A stretch of 60,601 bases of DNA, from contig CAJUFC010000156.1 in NCBI GenBank assembly GCA_910585565.1, positions 1-60,601 of the forward strand, in the 5' to 3' direction. Under the pieces are notes generated by a model that was given only the letters and a program-made list of their open reading frames with translations, did no database searches and was not told where the DNA came from. The translations under genes and the position numbers were made by a program. Below, piece after piece: positions 42,257-50,489 of the stretch; position 1 is the first letter of the stretch, and each line of letters begins with the position of its first letter. This DNA is from an uncultured Eggerthellaceae bacterium (GTDB lineage: Bacteria > Actinomycetota > Coriobacteriia > Coriobacteriales > Eggerthellaceae).

Positions 42257-42688
42257 ATGCATGCCGGCGCTAGCGACTCATCATTTGAAGGCCTCGGGGC
42301 TGCTTCGGCTGCGCTGGCGGCAATGCTCTCCTCGCACAGTGACTTCGGAAGGCTCGGGGCGCTTTTGGCGAGCATCATCGAGACCAACGTGCGTCTGGAA
42401 TGCCTCGTTGCGTGCAAGCGCGAGATCATCGCCATGATGACCGAGGGGTCGGACTTGCTCGTCGAATGCGGCATCTTCGACGATGCGGCCGACTCGACAA
42501 GGTTTCTCTTGGACCTGTCGAACTACGTTTCCGGACTCCACCCTGCGACCCACCCGCTTCCCACCCAGCGCGCCGCCTGCGAGGAAACAGGCTATCCGAT
42601 GTTGTCTTACGAGGAGTCGCTGCGCGATTTTCTGACCGTACAGATCGTCGGCTACAGGACGCTGAAGGGGCTGCGAAGCGATTCGTGA
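42257..42688 (+). CDS. Hypothetical 143-residue protein
   Basis: The frame has ordinary high-GC3 codon use and a coherent helical sequence (LGALLASIIETNVRLECLVACKREIIAMM, FDDAADSTRFLLDLSNYVSGLHP, YEESLRDFLTVQIVGYRTLKGL). No family is recognised. Its ATG lies just after a palindromic repeat and no good ribosome site is visible, so its native 5' end may have been replaced. Confidence 0.5.
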   Translation: MHAGASDSSFEGLGAASAALAAMLSSHSDFGRLGALLASIIETNVRLECLVACKREIIAMMTEGSDLLVECGIFDDAADSTRFLLDLSNYVSGLHPATHPLPTQRAACEETGYPMLSYEESLRDFLTVQIVGYRTLKGLRSDS

Positions 42689-42749
42689 TTTCCGATCGTG
42701 CGCGAAAAAAGGAAAAGGAACTGTACGGGCATGAGACGAGAGCTTGGCA

Positions 42750-42800
42750 TTAACACAGGCAACACAGGGAACCGTCCCCTGTGTTAGGCCCTGTGTTAGG
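42750..42800. repeat. GGGGACGGTTC repeat, inverse copy with flanking halves
   Basis: Core hairpin 42761-42785 (AACACAGGGAACC ... CCCTGTGTT). TTAACACAGG precedes and CCCTGTGTTAGG follows. The 233 bp after it up to 43033 hold a TAGAAT box and a GGAGG-ATG at 42985 but no intact gene. Confidence 0.88.
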
Positions 42801-43033
42801 GATTTGCGCATGCGCCGGTGCTGCGCGAGCGCGCGGGCTCAAGGCGGCTGGGGGCAGAGATGTGGGCAGGGCTCTGAGGACCCGGCCGGGTCCCGCCGTT
42901 GCGCCGATGTTTCGCTTTCGGGAACGCACGGTTCCAGAGCGACGACGCGGCGCTTAGAATGGGAGCAGCAGGAACGGAGGTATCATGCCGCTAAACGAAG
43001 CGGATGATGGGGTAGGAAAAGACTTGCCAGACA

Positions 43034-43508
43034 GTGTCTGGCAAATTGACCTTCTCCCACTACTGTGAGGTGCTCGACCTAGACGATGACGAGAAGCGCG
43101 GCTTCATGTTCGTCGGGACGAACCAGCGCGTGCCCGTCGGTAGCGAAAAGGACTATGTAGATATGGTCTTCTACAACAAACCGCTGCGCGCTTACGTGCT
43201 CATCGAACTCAAGACCACGAAGCTGACGGCTTCGACGGCAGGGCAGATAAATGAGTATCTGAACTACTATGCCGCAGAGGTGAACGATGAATACGATAAC
43301 CCTCCCATCGGCATCATCCTCTGCACTGATAAGAATCATGTGCGCAGAGTACGCCCTTGGTGGCCTCAACAACAGCATCTTCGCATCGACCTGCACGCTG
43401 AACTTGCCTGGCAAAGAGCAGCTTGAAGAGCAAGTAAGGCGAATGATAGAAGCCAATGAACGCAAGCTGTTAGGAGAACCGAGCGAGAATGATGGATTGA
43501 TGAAATAG
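43034..43508 (+). pseudogene. Remnant of a DUF1016 (PDDEXK, YhcG-type) nuclease
   Basis: The C-terminal PDDEXK domain is recognisable: GFMFVGTNQRVPVGSEKDYVDMVFYNKPLRAYVLIELKTTK (D and E-x-K of the nuclease core) and NPPIGIILCTDKNHV. The frame shifts near 43340 and resumes as AEYALGGLNNSIF ... EQLEEQVRRMIEANERKLLG. The N-terminal half of the family is missing. A GGAGG-ATG at 42985 in another frame may be the old start. A palindrome (TTGCCAGAC/GTCTGGCAA) lies at the breakpoint. Confidence 0.8.
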
Positions 43509-43605
43509 GAGCCTTCTGCGAGCATGCTCCTACATGTCAAAGCCTCCGAGGCTTTGTTGGGGCCGGCCCCATTGGGATCAGCCCCAGTCGTTTTCAGGCG
43601 CGCTG

Positions 43606-43767
43606 CTAGGCTGCATCTAGCTCGGCCACGCAAGACTCCACTATGCAGCGGATGACGGAAAGGTCGGAGGCGGTTATCTGCTCGCTGCTGGCCCTGTCCT
43701 TGAGCATCGCCAGGAGCGATGCTATCCCCTCCAGCCTCTCGGACGACTGGATTGCGGCATTGACCAT
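43606..43767 (-). CDS. Possible 53-residue helical protein after the ABC genes
   Basis: From ATG 43767 the frame encodes VNAAIQSSERLEGIASLLAML and ITASDLSVIRCIVESCVAELDAA, two plausible amphipathic helices. It follows the ABC permease stop by 43 bp on the same strand. No ribosome site is evident and the frame is open further upstream, so the start and reality are uncertain. Confidence 0.35.
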   Translation of the reverse strand: MVNAAIQSSERLEGIASLLAMLKDRASSEQITASDLSVIRCIVESCVAELDAA

Positions 43768-43810
43768 TTCTTTGGTTGGGGGGATAACCTTCGCTTGCCC
43801 TCGCGTGCGC

Positions 43811-44578
43811 TTAGGCGGCCCGACGATAGACTCGTACTGCAACCACGACGGCCACCAGCAGGATGCCCACGCACCATACGATCGCAATCCACAGGTCGTC
43901 GCCGAGGGGCTGGCCTTCGAGCAGCGACCGGATGGTGTTCACGAGCGGCGTGACGGGCTGGTTCTCCGCAAAGACCCTCAGCGCCCAGGGCATCGTGTCC
44001 GTGGGGACGAATGCCGAGCTGACGAAGGGCAGGAAGATCAAGGGGTACGAAAACGCGGTGGCTCCGTCCGACGTCTTCGCCGCCGTGCCCGCGATAACCG
44101 CAACCCACGTGAGTGCCAGCATGAACAGGACTATGAGCCCCGCAACGGCGAGCCAGGAAAGCAGCCCTGCGGACGACCTGAACCCTATCAACAACGCAAC
44201 GGCGACGACGATCGCCACCGATAGGACGTTCGCAGCGAGGGACGAGATGACGTTGCCCCAAAGCGGCGAGGACTGCGCGATAGGCATCGAGCGGAATCGG
44301 TCGAAGATTCCCAGCTTCTTGTCGTTGAACATGCGGTACGCGGTGTACGTCACGCCGGTCGCCACCGTCATGAGCATGATGCCCGGCAGCATGTAGTCGA
44401 CATAGCTGCCCCCTGGCACCGAGATCGCCCCGCCGAACACGTAGACGACCATGAGCATGACCGCGACGGGCATGACCACCGAGGTGGCAATGGTGTCGGG
44501 GCTGCGCAGGATGTGGCGCATCGACCGGCCGAGCATGACGGCCGTGTCCGAGAAGAAATGCCCTTTGCTAGCATTCAT
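43811..44578 (-). CDS. ABC-2 type permease (DrrB-like)
   Basis: The 255-residue protein has six membrane segments and the ABC-2 permease style of antibiotic exporters: LGRSMRHILRSPDTIATSVVMPV at the N terminus and LPFVSSAFVPTDTMP with PVTPLVNTIRSLLEGQPLG near residues 185-225. It overlaps the ATPase gene by 11 bp. Together they form a DrrAB-like exporter of unknown substrate. Confidence 0.9.
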   Translation of the reverse strand: MNASKGHFFSDTAVMLGRSMRHILRSPDTIATSVVMPVAVMLMVVYVFGGAISVPGGSYVDYMLPGIMLMTVATGVTYTAYRMFNDKKLGIFDRFRSMPIAQSSPLWGNVISSLAANVLSVAIVVAVALLIGFRSSAGLLSWLAVAGLIVLFMLALTWVAVIAGTAAKTSDGATAFSYPLIFLPFVSSAFVPTDTMPWALRVFAENQPVTPLVNTIRSLLEGQPLGDDLWIAIVWCVGILLVAVVVAVRVYRRAA

Positions 44579-45344
44579 GGCTCGCTCCTTCGCTCTTCGT
44601 TATCGCCAGGAAGACTTCCTCCAGCGAGGGTTGCTTCTCCACGCACTCCTTCCTTGCGGGCGGAATCAGGCGCCTCAGGTCGTCAAGCGTCCCGTCGGCG
44701 ATGATGGCGCCGTCTTTGAGGATCGCGATCCGGTCTGCGAGCATCTCCGCCTCTTCCAGGTACTGGGTCGTGAGGAAGATCGTGGTCCCCCGCTCCCGCA
44801 GGGACTTCACCGTGCCCCAGACTTCAAGGCGTGCCTTGGGATCGAGCCCCGTCGTGGGCTCGTCGAGGAAGACGAGCTCCGGGTCGCCGACGAGGCTCAT
44901 GGCGACGTCGATCCTGCGGCGCATGCCTCCCGAGTAGGTGGACATGGGGTGGTCGGCCGCCTCGCTCATGTCGAATCGCTCAAGCAGGTCGGCAGCGGTC
45001 TGCTTGGGGTTGGCGACATGGCGCAGCCTCGCCATCATGACGAGGTTCTCGCGCCCGGTGAGCACGTCGTCCACTGCCGCGAACTGGCCGGTGAGGCTGA
45101 TGAGGCGCCGCACGTCGCGCGGGCTTTGGACTACGTCGAAGCCGCCAACCGTTGCCGAACCTCCATCGGGCGCCAGGAGTGTGGAGAGGATGCGTATGGT
45201 GGTCGTCTTTCCCGCGCCGTTGTCGCCGAGGAGCGCGAACACGCTTCCCGCCTGCGCCGTAAAGCTCACGCCCTTCAAGACATCGACGCCGGCGAAGGAC
45301 TTCCTCAAGTCCTCGACGACCACCATGTTCTTAGATGACGGCAT
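44568..45344 (-). CDS. ABC transporter ATPase (DrrA-like)
   Basis: The 258-residue ATPase has Walker A GDNGAGKTT (about residues 37-45), signature YSGGMRRR (about 137), Walker B LVFLDEPTTGLDPKAR and H-loop TTQYLEEAEMLADR. It pairs with the permease downstream. A PadR-type operator lies 20 bp upstream, which suggests control by the PadR regulator encoded 0.9 kb away. Confidence 0.92.
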   Translation of the reverse strand: MPSSKNMVVVEDLRKSFAGVDVLKGVSFTAQAGSVFALLGDNGAGKTTTIRILSTLLAPDGGSATVGGFDVVQSPRDVRRLISLTGQFAAVDDVLTGRENLVMMARLRHVANPKQTAADLLERFDMSEAADHPMSTYSGGMRRRIDVAMSLVGDPELVFLDEPTTGLDPKARLEVWGTVKSLRERGTTIFLTTQYLEEAEMLADRIAILKDGAIIADGTLDDLRRLIPPARKECVEKQPSLEEVFLAITKSEGASHEC

Positions 45345-45364
45345 GGGATCTGCCTCCGTTCTTC

Positions 45365-45410
45365 ACTAGTAAGTGTTACTGAATACTACTATATAGTATC
45401 ACTTACTAGT
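45365..45410. promoter_or_regulatory. PadR-type operator upstream of the ABC exporter
   Basis: Arms ACTAGTAAGTGTTAC (45365-45379) and GTATCACTTACTAGT (45396-45410) pair at 14 of 15 positions and flank the palindrome TACTATATAGTA (45387-45398). The same CTATATAG core and CACTTA flank recur upstream of the PadR gene. AT-rich paired sites are typical of PadR targets. Confidence 0.7.
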
Positions 45411-45589
45411 TTGACAAGCCCCGAGAGCAGGCGCCGTTGACAGCTTGTTGACATTCCCTCCATAAGAAGAGTCGGGACGCTCGCCAAAGCCTCCCGCCTC
45501 GATGGGGTGCGCATGTCGCCGCACTCGCCGCGCTCGCCACGCCGTCGCGCAAAGGCCCGCGCTTGCCGGCCCTGCGGGCGTACGGCCGG

Positions 45590-45952
45590 CTACCCCAGCT
45601 TCTTCGCGATGTCCGCGTTGAGGTCGTCCCCCCACCTCTCCGTGTAGGTCTCGGCCTCCCGCATGAGCTCGTCGGCGAACCCGGCCACGTCCTCGCCCGT
45701 GATCTCCAGCACGGGCTTGCCTTCCGCAGCTCCCTCCTCGAAGAGGCCGACGAGGCCCTTTTGAATCTCGATGACGTCGTAGCCGGACCCCGAGGCGAAC
45801 TTCCACATGTAGTCCTGGATCTTCTTGAAGACGAAGCGGTAGTCCTCGGGAAGGGCATCCACGCGGTCCATCATCGCCCGGTACGCGCGCTTCTCCTCCA
45901 CTATTCTCTTCGGGTTGATGTAGTCGTTGAAGAACTGCTTGACGTTGGCCAT
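45590..45952 (-). CDS. DUF1048 family protein
   Basis: The 120-residue helical protein (ANVKQFFNDYINPKRIVEEKRAYRAMMDRVDALPEDYRFVFKKIQDYMWKF) fits DUF1048, commonly encoded beside PadR regulators and exporters. It starts 1 bp after the PadR stop codon. The molecular role is unknown. No other gene is seen in the 180 bp between it and the ABC operator. Confidence 0.88.
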   Translation of the reverse strand: MANVKQFFNDYINPKRIVEEKRAYRAMMDRVDALPEDYRFVFKKIQDYMWKFASGSGYDVIEIQKGLVGLFEEGAAEGKPVLEITGEDVAGFADELMREAETYTERWGDDLNADIAKKLG

Positions 45953-45953
45953 C

Positions 45954-46280
45954 TCAGGCGCCTTCTTTCAGTCGGTCGATCGTGCCCTTGAGGTAGTCCC
46001 ACTTCTCCCAGAACTGCTCGCGCTCGGTTGCGCCCGCGGCGGTCAGCCGGTAGAACTTGCGCGGAGGGCCGAGCTCGGAAGGCTTTTTCTCTGCTTCGAT
46101 GAGGCCGCGCTTTTCCAGCCGGACGAGAATCGCGTAGACGGTTCCCTCGACGACGTCGGTCAGGCCGAGCTCGTTGAGCTGCCGCGTGATCTCGTAGCCG
46201 TAGGTGTCGCCGCGGCCTATGATCTCGAGCACGCAGCCCTCGAGCGTTCCCTTGAGCATTTCCGTGATGCTGCCCGCCAC
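45954..46280 (-). CDS. PadR family regulator
   Basis: The 108-residue protein starts at GTG 46280 after AGGAGG. It has the PadR winged helix: LKGTLEGCVLEIIGRGDTYGYEITRQLNELGLTDVVEGTVYAILVRLEKRGLIE and PPRKFYRLT. It is likely an autorepressor and repressor of the ABC exporter, since similar CTATATAG palindromes precede both genes. Confidence 0.93.
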   Translation of the reverse strand: MAGSITEMLKGTLEGCVLEIIGRGDTYGYEITRQLNELGLTDVVEGTVYAILVRLEKRGLIEAEKKPSELGPPRKFYRLTAAGATEREQFWEKWDYLKGTIDRLKEGA

Positions 46281-46314
46281 CGATCCTCCTCACGTCCAGG
46301 GCAACAAGAGTGGT

Positions 46315-46345
46315 ATTAAGTGACACTATATAGTCTATACTACTC
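46315..46345. promoter_or_regulatory. PadR-type operator upstream of padR
   Basis: ACTATATAGT (46325-46334) is a perfect palindrome flanked by TTAAGTGAC and CTATACTACT, similar to the operator before the ABC genes. It lies 45 bp before the PadR GTG start. Confidence 0.65.
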
Positions 46346-46492
46346 TGTGTTGCTGCATAGTAAGCATTTTCCATGCGTTGCCCATATTTTACCGAGAATC
46401 TCTTTGGCTCCTGGCGTAGGAATCCCTGCGGCTCTTGGCGTAGGCGGCGTAAGCGTAGGCGACTCGCCTGGGCGAAAAACGTCCCCTTGGCG

Positions 46493-46684
46493 TCAGCCTC
46501 GGGCCTCCTTCTCGGCCCTCTTCCCCGAAGGCGACTCGAGCAGCACCACGCCTGCGATGATCAGCGCGATGCCTACGGCCACCACTGCGTTCAAAAGCTC
46601 GCCCCATACCACCGCCCCGATGATGGTGATGGCGGTGACGCCGAGCCCCGACCAAACGCCATAGGCCACGCCAAGGGGCAGCTT
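46493..46684 (-). pseudogene. C-terminal remnant of an SMR multidrug transporter
   Basis: 64 codons encode the second half of an EmrE/Sug-type protein: PLGVAYGVWSGLGVTAITIIGAVVWGELL and then VGIALIIAGVVLLESPSGKRAEKE before TGA. The N-terminal two membrane helices with the essential Glu are gone. The frame breaks within 5 bp of a palindromic repeat pair, so the repeat insertion or a deletion next to it removed the 5' half. Two GGCTC-Y-TGGCGTAGG repeats 22 bp apart lie just beyond its 3' end. Confidence 0.8.
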
Positions 46685-46688
46685 CCCG

Positions 46689-46760
46689 ACACAGGGGACG
46701 GTTCTCTGTGTTAGACATGCACGAACCGGCCTTTAACACAGAGAACCGTCCCCTGTGTTA
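46689..46760. repeat. Head-to-head pair of GGGGACGGTTC repeats
   Basis: Copy one (46689-46712, ACACAGGGGACGGTTCTCTG) and copy two (46734-46760, inverse orientation) are themselves inverted to each other, so the whole 72 bp can fold as one large cruciform. It abuts the truncated SMR gene on one side and provides the stop codon of the TetR gene on the other. Confidence 0.9.
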
Positions 46761-47342
46761 CTCTGTGTTACTTGCATCCGTAAGCCGCTCGACGCCGCCG
46801 CAGACCAGCTCTATGGTCATGGCGGTCATGCGCTCGACTGAAACCTTCTTGCCGTCCGCGACCCATTGACGGTAGATTCCCAACGTGGCCTCGATGACGA
46901 AGGCCATGAGCAGGCGCTTCTCCTCGTCGCCTTTTATGTTGGGAATGACGTCGGCCTCGGGCCGCTCCTCGAAGACTCGCTCCTGCATCGAGCCGCTCAT
47001 CTCCCGAAACGACGGAGCGCAGGTGATACGCTCGTAGACCTCGCCCTGTTCGGCGGAGAACAGGCAAAACTCGCGTGTGATCCGCTCCAAGTCCTCCGGG
47101 ATGCGCATTCCCTCGGTGCGCTCCATGTATCGTCCATGGATGTCGTCCTGAAGCTCCACCAGAAGGTCGTTCAGGGTGGGATAGTACCGATAGAAGGTCT
47201 TCTTGTTGATCTGCGCTCGCTCGCAGAGCTCCTTCACGGTGATCTGCGGATAGTCCTTCTCGCAGAGCAGCTCCTCGAACGCGCGGCGGATGCCGCGCAT
47301 CGTCTTCTGCACGCGCAGGTCCTCGTTTCCTGTCAGCTTCAT
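46758..47342 (-). CDS. TetR family regulator
   Basis: The 194-residue protein has a TetR HTH (ITVKELCERAQINKKTFYRYYPTLNDLL, about residues 32-60) and a C-terminal domain. Its last residues DASNTE and stop codon run into the palindromic repeat, so the native C terminus may have been altered. It is divergent from an aldo/keto reductase gene across 160 bp containing a 10-bp inverted repeat, a likely operator for both genes. Confidence 0.9.
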   Translation of the reverse strand: MKLTGNEDLRVQKTMRGIRRAFEELLCEKDYPQITVKELCERAQINKKTFYRYYPTLNDLLVELQDDIHGRYMERTEGMRIPEDLERITREFCLFSAEQGEVYERITCAPSFREMSGSMQERVFEERPEADVIPNIKGDEEKRLLMAFVIEATLGIYRQWVADGKKVSVERMTAMTIELVCGGVERLTDASNTE

Positions 47343-47369
47343 GACGACTCCTCAAGTTTTGCAACCAAT

Positions 47370-47402
47370 CTGCGGAAGGAGTTGCTTATGCGCCTTCCGC
47401 AG
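47370..47402. promoter_or_regulatory. Inverted repeat between divergent tetR and reductase genes
   Basis: CTGCGGAAGG (47370-47379) and CCTTCCGCAG (47393-47402) are exact inverted repeats with a 13-bp spacer, placed about 28 bp before tetR. A TetR operator is the simplest reading. Confidence 0.55.
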
Positions 47403-47503
47403 AGAAAGCGACCATCGACAAACGGGGTTTTGCGAGATTAAATCATTTTCAAGAGATAAGCAACACAAGTTTCATAAATCGCCAGCAGAAGAAAGGAAGC
47501 CTT

Positions 47504-48382
47504 ATGAGCGCACCACAACAGGCACTCGAAGAGCAGGCGCGCATCGCCTTGAACGACGGCAGCGTCATTCCGCAGTTCGGACTTGGCGTCTACATGATCC
47601 AAGGCGACGAGGCCACCGAGAGAGCATGCACCGAGGCCATGAGTCTCGGCTACCGCCACATCGACACGGCGCACGCCTATCAAAACGAACGCGGCGTCGG
47701 GGCGGCGGTCGCCAAAAGCGGCCTCCCTCGCGACGAGGTGTGGATCACCACGAAGCTCTGGCCGAGCGAGTACGGCGAGGGCAAGACCAGCGCCGCCATC
47801 GACAAGATGCTCGACCGCTTGCAGACAGACCACATTGACCTGCTCCTGCTGCACCAGCAGTTCGGCGACTACCTGGGAGCCTGGAAGGATATGGAAGAGG
47901 CGGTCCGCGACGGTCGCGTCCGCTCCATCGGCCTTTCCAACTTTGAGTCAGGGCGCCTGGAAGAGGTGATCGATACAGCCGAGATCAAACCCTCGGTGCT
48001 CCAGGTGGAATGCCATCCGTACCATCCGCAGCACCAGCTGAAAAAGCGAATCGCGCCCTACGGCATCATGATCGAGAGCTGGTACCCGCTGGGACACGGC
48101 GATGCGGAGCTGCTCTCCGAGCCCGTATTCGTCAAGCTCGCCGAGAAGCACGGCAAGACGCCTGCTCAGATTGTCCTTCGCTGGCACATCCAACAAGGCA
48201 ACATCGTCTTCCCGAAGACCACCAATCCCGAGCACATGGAGCAGAACATCGACATCTTCGACTTCGAGCTGACCGATGACGAGATGGCACGCATCGACGC
48301 GCTCGACAGCGGCAAGCGCTTCTTCAACGTGCCACTCGAGGAGCAGGAGCGCACGCTCGGCGCGTTCGTGCCAGCCGACTAG
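47504..48382 (+). CDS. Aldo/keto reductase
   Basis: The 292-residue NADPH-dependent reductase shows the family tetrad: D in HIDTAHAYQNERGVG, Y in the same motif, K in TTKLWPSEYG and H in LLLLHQQFG. SIGLSNFESGRLEEV, PSVLQVECHPYHPQ and PKTTNPEHMEQN complete the TIM barrel signature. It heads a rightward cluster with an SDR and a second reductase and is probably controlled by the divergent TetR. Substrate unknown. Confidence 0.93.
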   Translation: MSAPQQALEEQARIALNDGSVIPQFGLGVYMIQGDEATERACTEAMSLGYRHIDTAHAYQNERGVGAAVAKSGLPRDEVWITTKLWPSEYGEGKTSAAIDKMLDRLQTDHIDLLLLHQQFGDYLGAWKDMEEAVRDGRVRSIGLSNFESGRLEEVIDTAEIKPSVLQVECHPYHPQHQLKKRIAPYGIMIESWYPLGHGDAELLSEPVFVKLAEKHGKTPAQIVLRWHIQQGNIVFPKTTNPEHMEQNIDIFDFELTDDEMARIDALDSGKRFFNVPLEEQERTLGAFVPAD

Positions 48383-48441
48383 ACAGAAGCTTTGTCCGTA
48401 CGTCCCGCAAGGGGCGCCCCATTTCTTGAAGGGAGAAGAAG

Positions 48442-49194
48442 ATGAGCAAGCGATTCGAGAACAAGACAGCCATCGTCACGGGAGGCAGCTCCGGCATCGG
48501 GCGCGCTGTGGCGCTGAAACTCGCTGAGGGTGGTGCGAAGGTGATCATCGTGAGCCGCCATGCGAACGCACTCCAGGCGGTGTGCGACAAAAGCGACAAC
48601 ATCAGCTACGTGGCGGCGGACCTCACGGACACCGAAGACGTCGCCAAGGTCGCAGAGGCCGCCAGCGAGCGCTTCTGCGGCAAGCTCGACATCCTCGTGA
48701 ACAACGCCGGATGGTGTCCCGTGCAGTCCATCAAGGACGTGACCCTTGCCGACCACGACAAGGCTTTCGACTTAGACGTACGCAGCGTGGTGGACCTCAC
48801 CGTGCGCACGCTGCCGATGCTGATCGCAGCCAAGGGCAACATCGTGAACATCTCGTCCACCGCGGCCAAGCAGGGAGGCGCGAACCTTTCTATGTACGGC
48901 GGCGCCAAGGCGGCCATCGAGAACATGACCCAAGGCTGGGCATGCGACCTGGTCTCCGATGGCGTACGCGTGAACGCGGTTGCGCCCGGTGCCACGGCGA
49001 CCAATATCTGGGACGTGCCCGGCCTCACCGAGCAGCAGTCCAAGGAGCATCGCGACGGCATCGCCGCCATGCAGCCGATGGGTCGCTTCGCCGCGCCCGA
49101 GGAGATTGCGAACGTGGTCCTGTTCGTGGCCTCTGATGACGCAAGCTACGTCACCGGTTCCATCTATGTGGTCGACGGTGGACTCACCGCGTAA
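48442..49194 (+). CDS. Short-chain dehydrogenase/reductase
   Basis: The 250-residue SDR has the NAD(P) motif TGGSSGIGRA (about residues 13-22), NNAG at about 88, catalytic S in ISSTAAKQGG, Y-x3-K in SMYGGAKAA, and DGGL near the C terminus. GGGAGAAG precedes the ATG. It lies 59 bp after the first aldo/keto reductase. Confidence 0.93.
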   Translation: MSKRFENKTAIVTGGSSGIGRAVALKLAEGGAKVIIVSRHANALQAVCDKSDNISYVAADLTDTEDVAKVAEAASERFCGKLDILVNNAGWCPVQSIKDVTLADHDKAFDLDVRSVVDLTVRTLPMLIAAKGNIVNISSTAAKQGGANLSMYGGAKAAIENMTQGWACDLVSDGVRVNAVAPGATATNIWDVPGLTEQQSKEHRDGIAAMQPMGRFAAPEEIANVVLFVASDDASYVTGSIYVVDGGLTA

Positions 49195-49343
49195 TGGCGA
49201 TCGGCAAAGCGCACGAGGCTGCAGCTGCGAACATCCCGCACCACAACTCGGCGAGCAACCAGGGCGACATGCTCGATGCCGACCTAGCGCAGGGCTTTAC
49301 CGGACCCAACGCGAAGGTGATGCGCCCCGAGGAGAAGATCTGA
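49194..49343 (+). CDS. Possible 49-residue protein coupled to the SDR gene
   Basis: ATG overlaps the SDR stop (TAATG) and the frame runs to TGA 49341-49343 with high-GC3 codons: AIGKAHEAAAANIPHHNSASNQ, MLDADLAQGFTGPN, VMRPEEKI. No family is recognised. It could be a real small coupled gene or the remnant tail of a longer one. Confidence 0.35.
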   Translation: MAIGKAHEAAAANIPHHNSASNQGDMLDADLAQGFTGPNAKVMRPEEKI

Positions 49344-49402
49344 CCATAGCGTGCGACCGCGGAAAACCGCAGCGCAGCGAATCGAAAGGAAGAAAACCCC
49401 CA

Positions 49403-50431
49403 ATGAGCAACTCATCCCTCACGCGGAGAGCGTTCCTTGCCGGGGCAGCAGCCTTAAGCGCAGCGGCAGGGCTTGGCGCCATCGGCTGCGCTCCCGTCCC
49501 TTCGCAGCAACAAACGGCTTCACCCAACCCCGTCGAGCAGAGCGGCAATGACCAACCAGAGAAGGAAAGCGCCCTGACCGATAATGCAGCACAGCATCCA
49601 ATCGGCGCTTATGACCCTCGCTTCGACTTGGGTACGGGAAGCGTCGTTCTGAACAACGGCGTCACGATGCCCATCTTAGGGCTTGGCACCTATCTCCTTT
49701 CCAGCGCGCAGGCAGAGGCATCCGTCACGGCCGCGCTCGATGCGGGCATGCGCCTCATCGACACGGCCCGCATCTACGGCAACGAAGACGGCGTTGGTCG
49801 CGCCATCGCAAAGTCGAGCGTGCCACGCGACCAGATCTTCCTCACCACCAAGATGTGGACGGCGGATTTCCGCAACGGTCCGGCGGCCATCGACGGCTCT
49901 CTTCAGAAGCTCGGCCAAGACTATGTCGACCTGATGCTGCTCCATCACGAGGCGGCAAACGACGAAGACGCCTACCGCGCCATGGAAGACGCCGTGAAGG
50001 ATGGCAAGATCCGCTGCATTGGCATATCGAATTTCTACGAAAGCGGCTTCGAGCGCATGGTGGGCAACGTCGATATCGTACCTGCCGTGCTCCAGAACGA
50101 GACGCAGCCGTTCTTCCAAGAGCGCGCAGTGAAGGAGGTCCTGGCACCAGTTGGGACCGTGCTCGAATCATGGTTCCCCCTCTGCGGCAAGACAGATTGC
50201 CATGCCCTGTTCGCAAACCCCGTCATTGCTGAGGTGGCAGCCAATCACGGCGTCGTTCCCGCACAGGCCGTCATCCGCTGGCATCTGCAGAGCGGGAATA
50301 TCTGCATCCCGGGGTCGTCGAATCCCGATCACATTCGAGAGGATGCCGATGTGTTCGGATTCTCGCTCACGCCTGATGAAATGGCGGCCATCGACGCGCT
50401 CGACCGCGATGAACGATTCGCCAGCTATTAG
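49403..50431 (+). CDS. Tat-exported aldo/keto reductase (lipoprotein-like)
   Basis: The 342-residue protein starts at ATG 49403 after GAAAGGAAG. Residues 1-32 form a Tat signal (TRRAFLAGAAALSAAAGL) ending in a lipobox-like GAIGC. After a linker rich in Pro and Gln, residues about 75-342 are an aldo/keto reductase: LIDTARIYGNEDGVG, TTKMWTADF, LLHHEA, CIGISNFYESGF, SSNPDHI. Export of a nicotinamide-dependent enzyme is odd; Tat would carry it folded with cofactor. It closes the TetR-linked reductase cluster. Confidence 0.88.
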   Translation: MSNSSLTRRAFLAGAAALSAAAGLGAIGCAPVPSQQQTASPNPVEQSGNDQPEKESALTDNAAQHPIGAYDPRFDLGTGSVVLNNGVTMPILGLGTYLLSSAQAEASVTAALDAGMRLIDTARIYGNEDGVGRAIAKSSVPRDQIFLTTKMWTADFRNGPAAIDGSLQKLGQDYVDLMLLHHEAANDEDAYRAMEDAVKDGKIRCIGISNFYESGFERMVGNVDIVPAVLQNETQPFFQERAVKEVLAPVGTVLESWFPLCGKTDCHALFANPVIAEVAANHGVVPAQAVIRWHLQSGNICIPGSSNPDHIREDADVFGFSLTPDEMAAIDALDRDERFASY

Positions 50432-50445
50432 TGACCTCTAACGCC

Positions 50446-50489
50446 GCATAGCACAGGACATAGCACAGGGGACGGTTCCCTGTGCTATG
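50446..50489. repeat. GGGGACGGTTC repeat overlapping the next gene's start
   Basis: Main hairpin 50459-50489 has arms CATAGCACAGGG/CCCTGTGCTATG; a leading half (GCATAGCACAGGA) precedes. The ATG of the monooxygenase gene lies in the right arm. Confidence 0.9.

Noticed and set aside
43079..43633. Minus-strand frame opposite the DUF1016 remnant
   Set aside because: Shadow frame; the plus strand shows clear PDDEXK motifs.
46389..46739. 116-codon minus-strand frame over the SMR remnant
   Set aside because: Different frame from the recognisable SMR C terminus; Arg/His-rich and spans the repeat pair.
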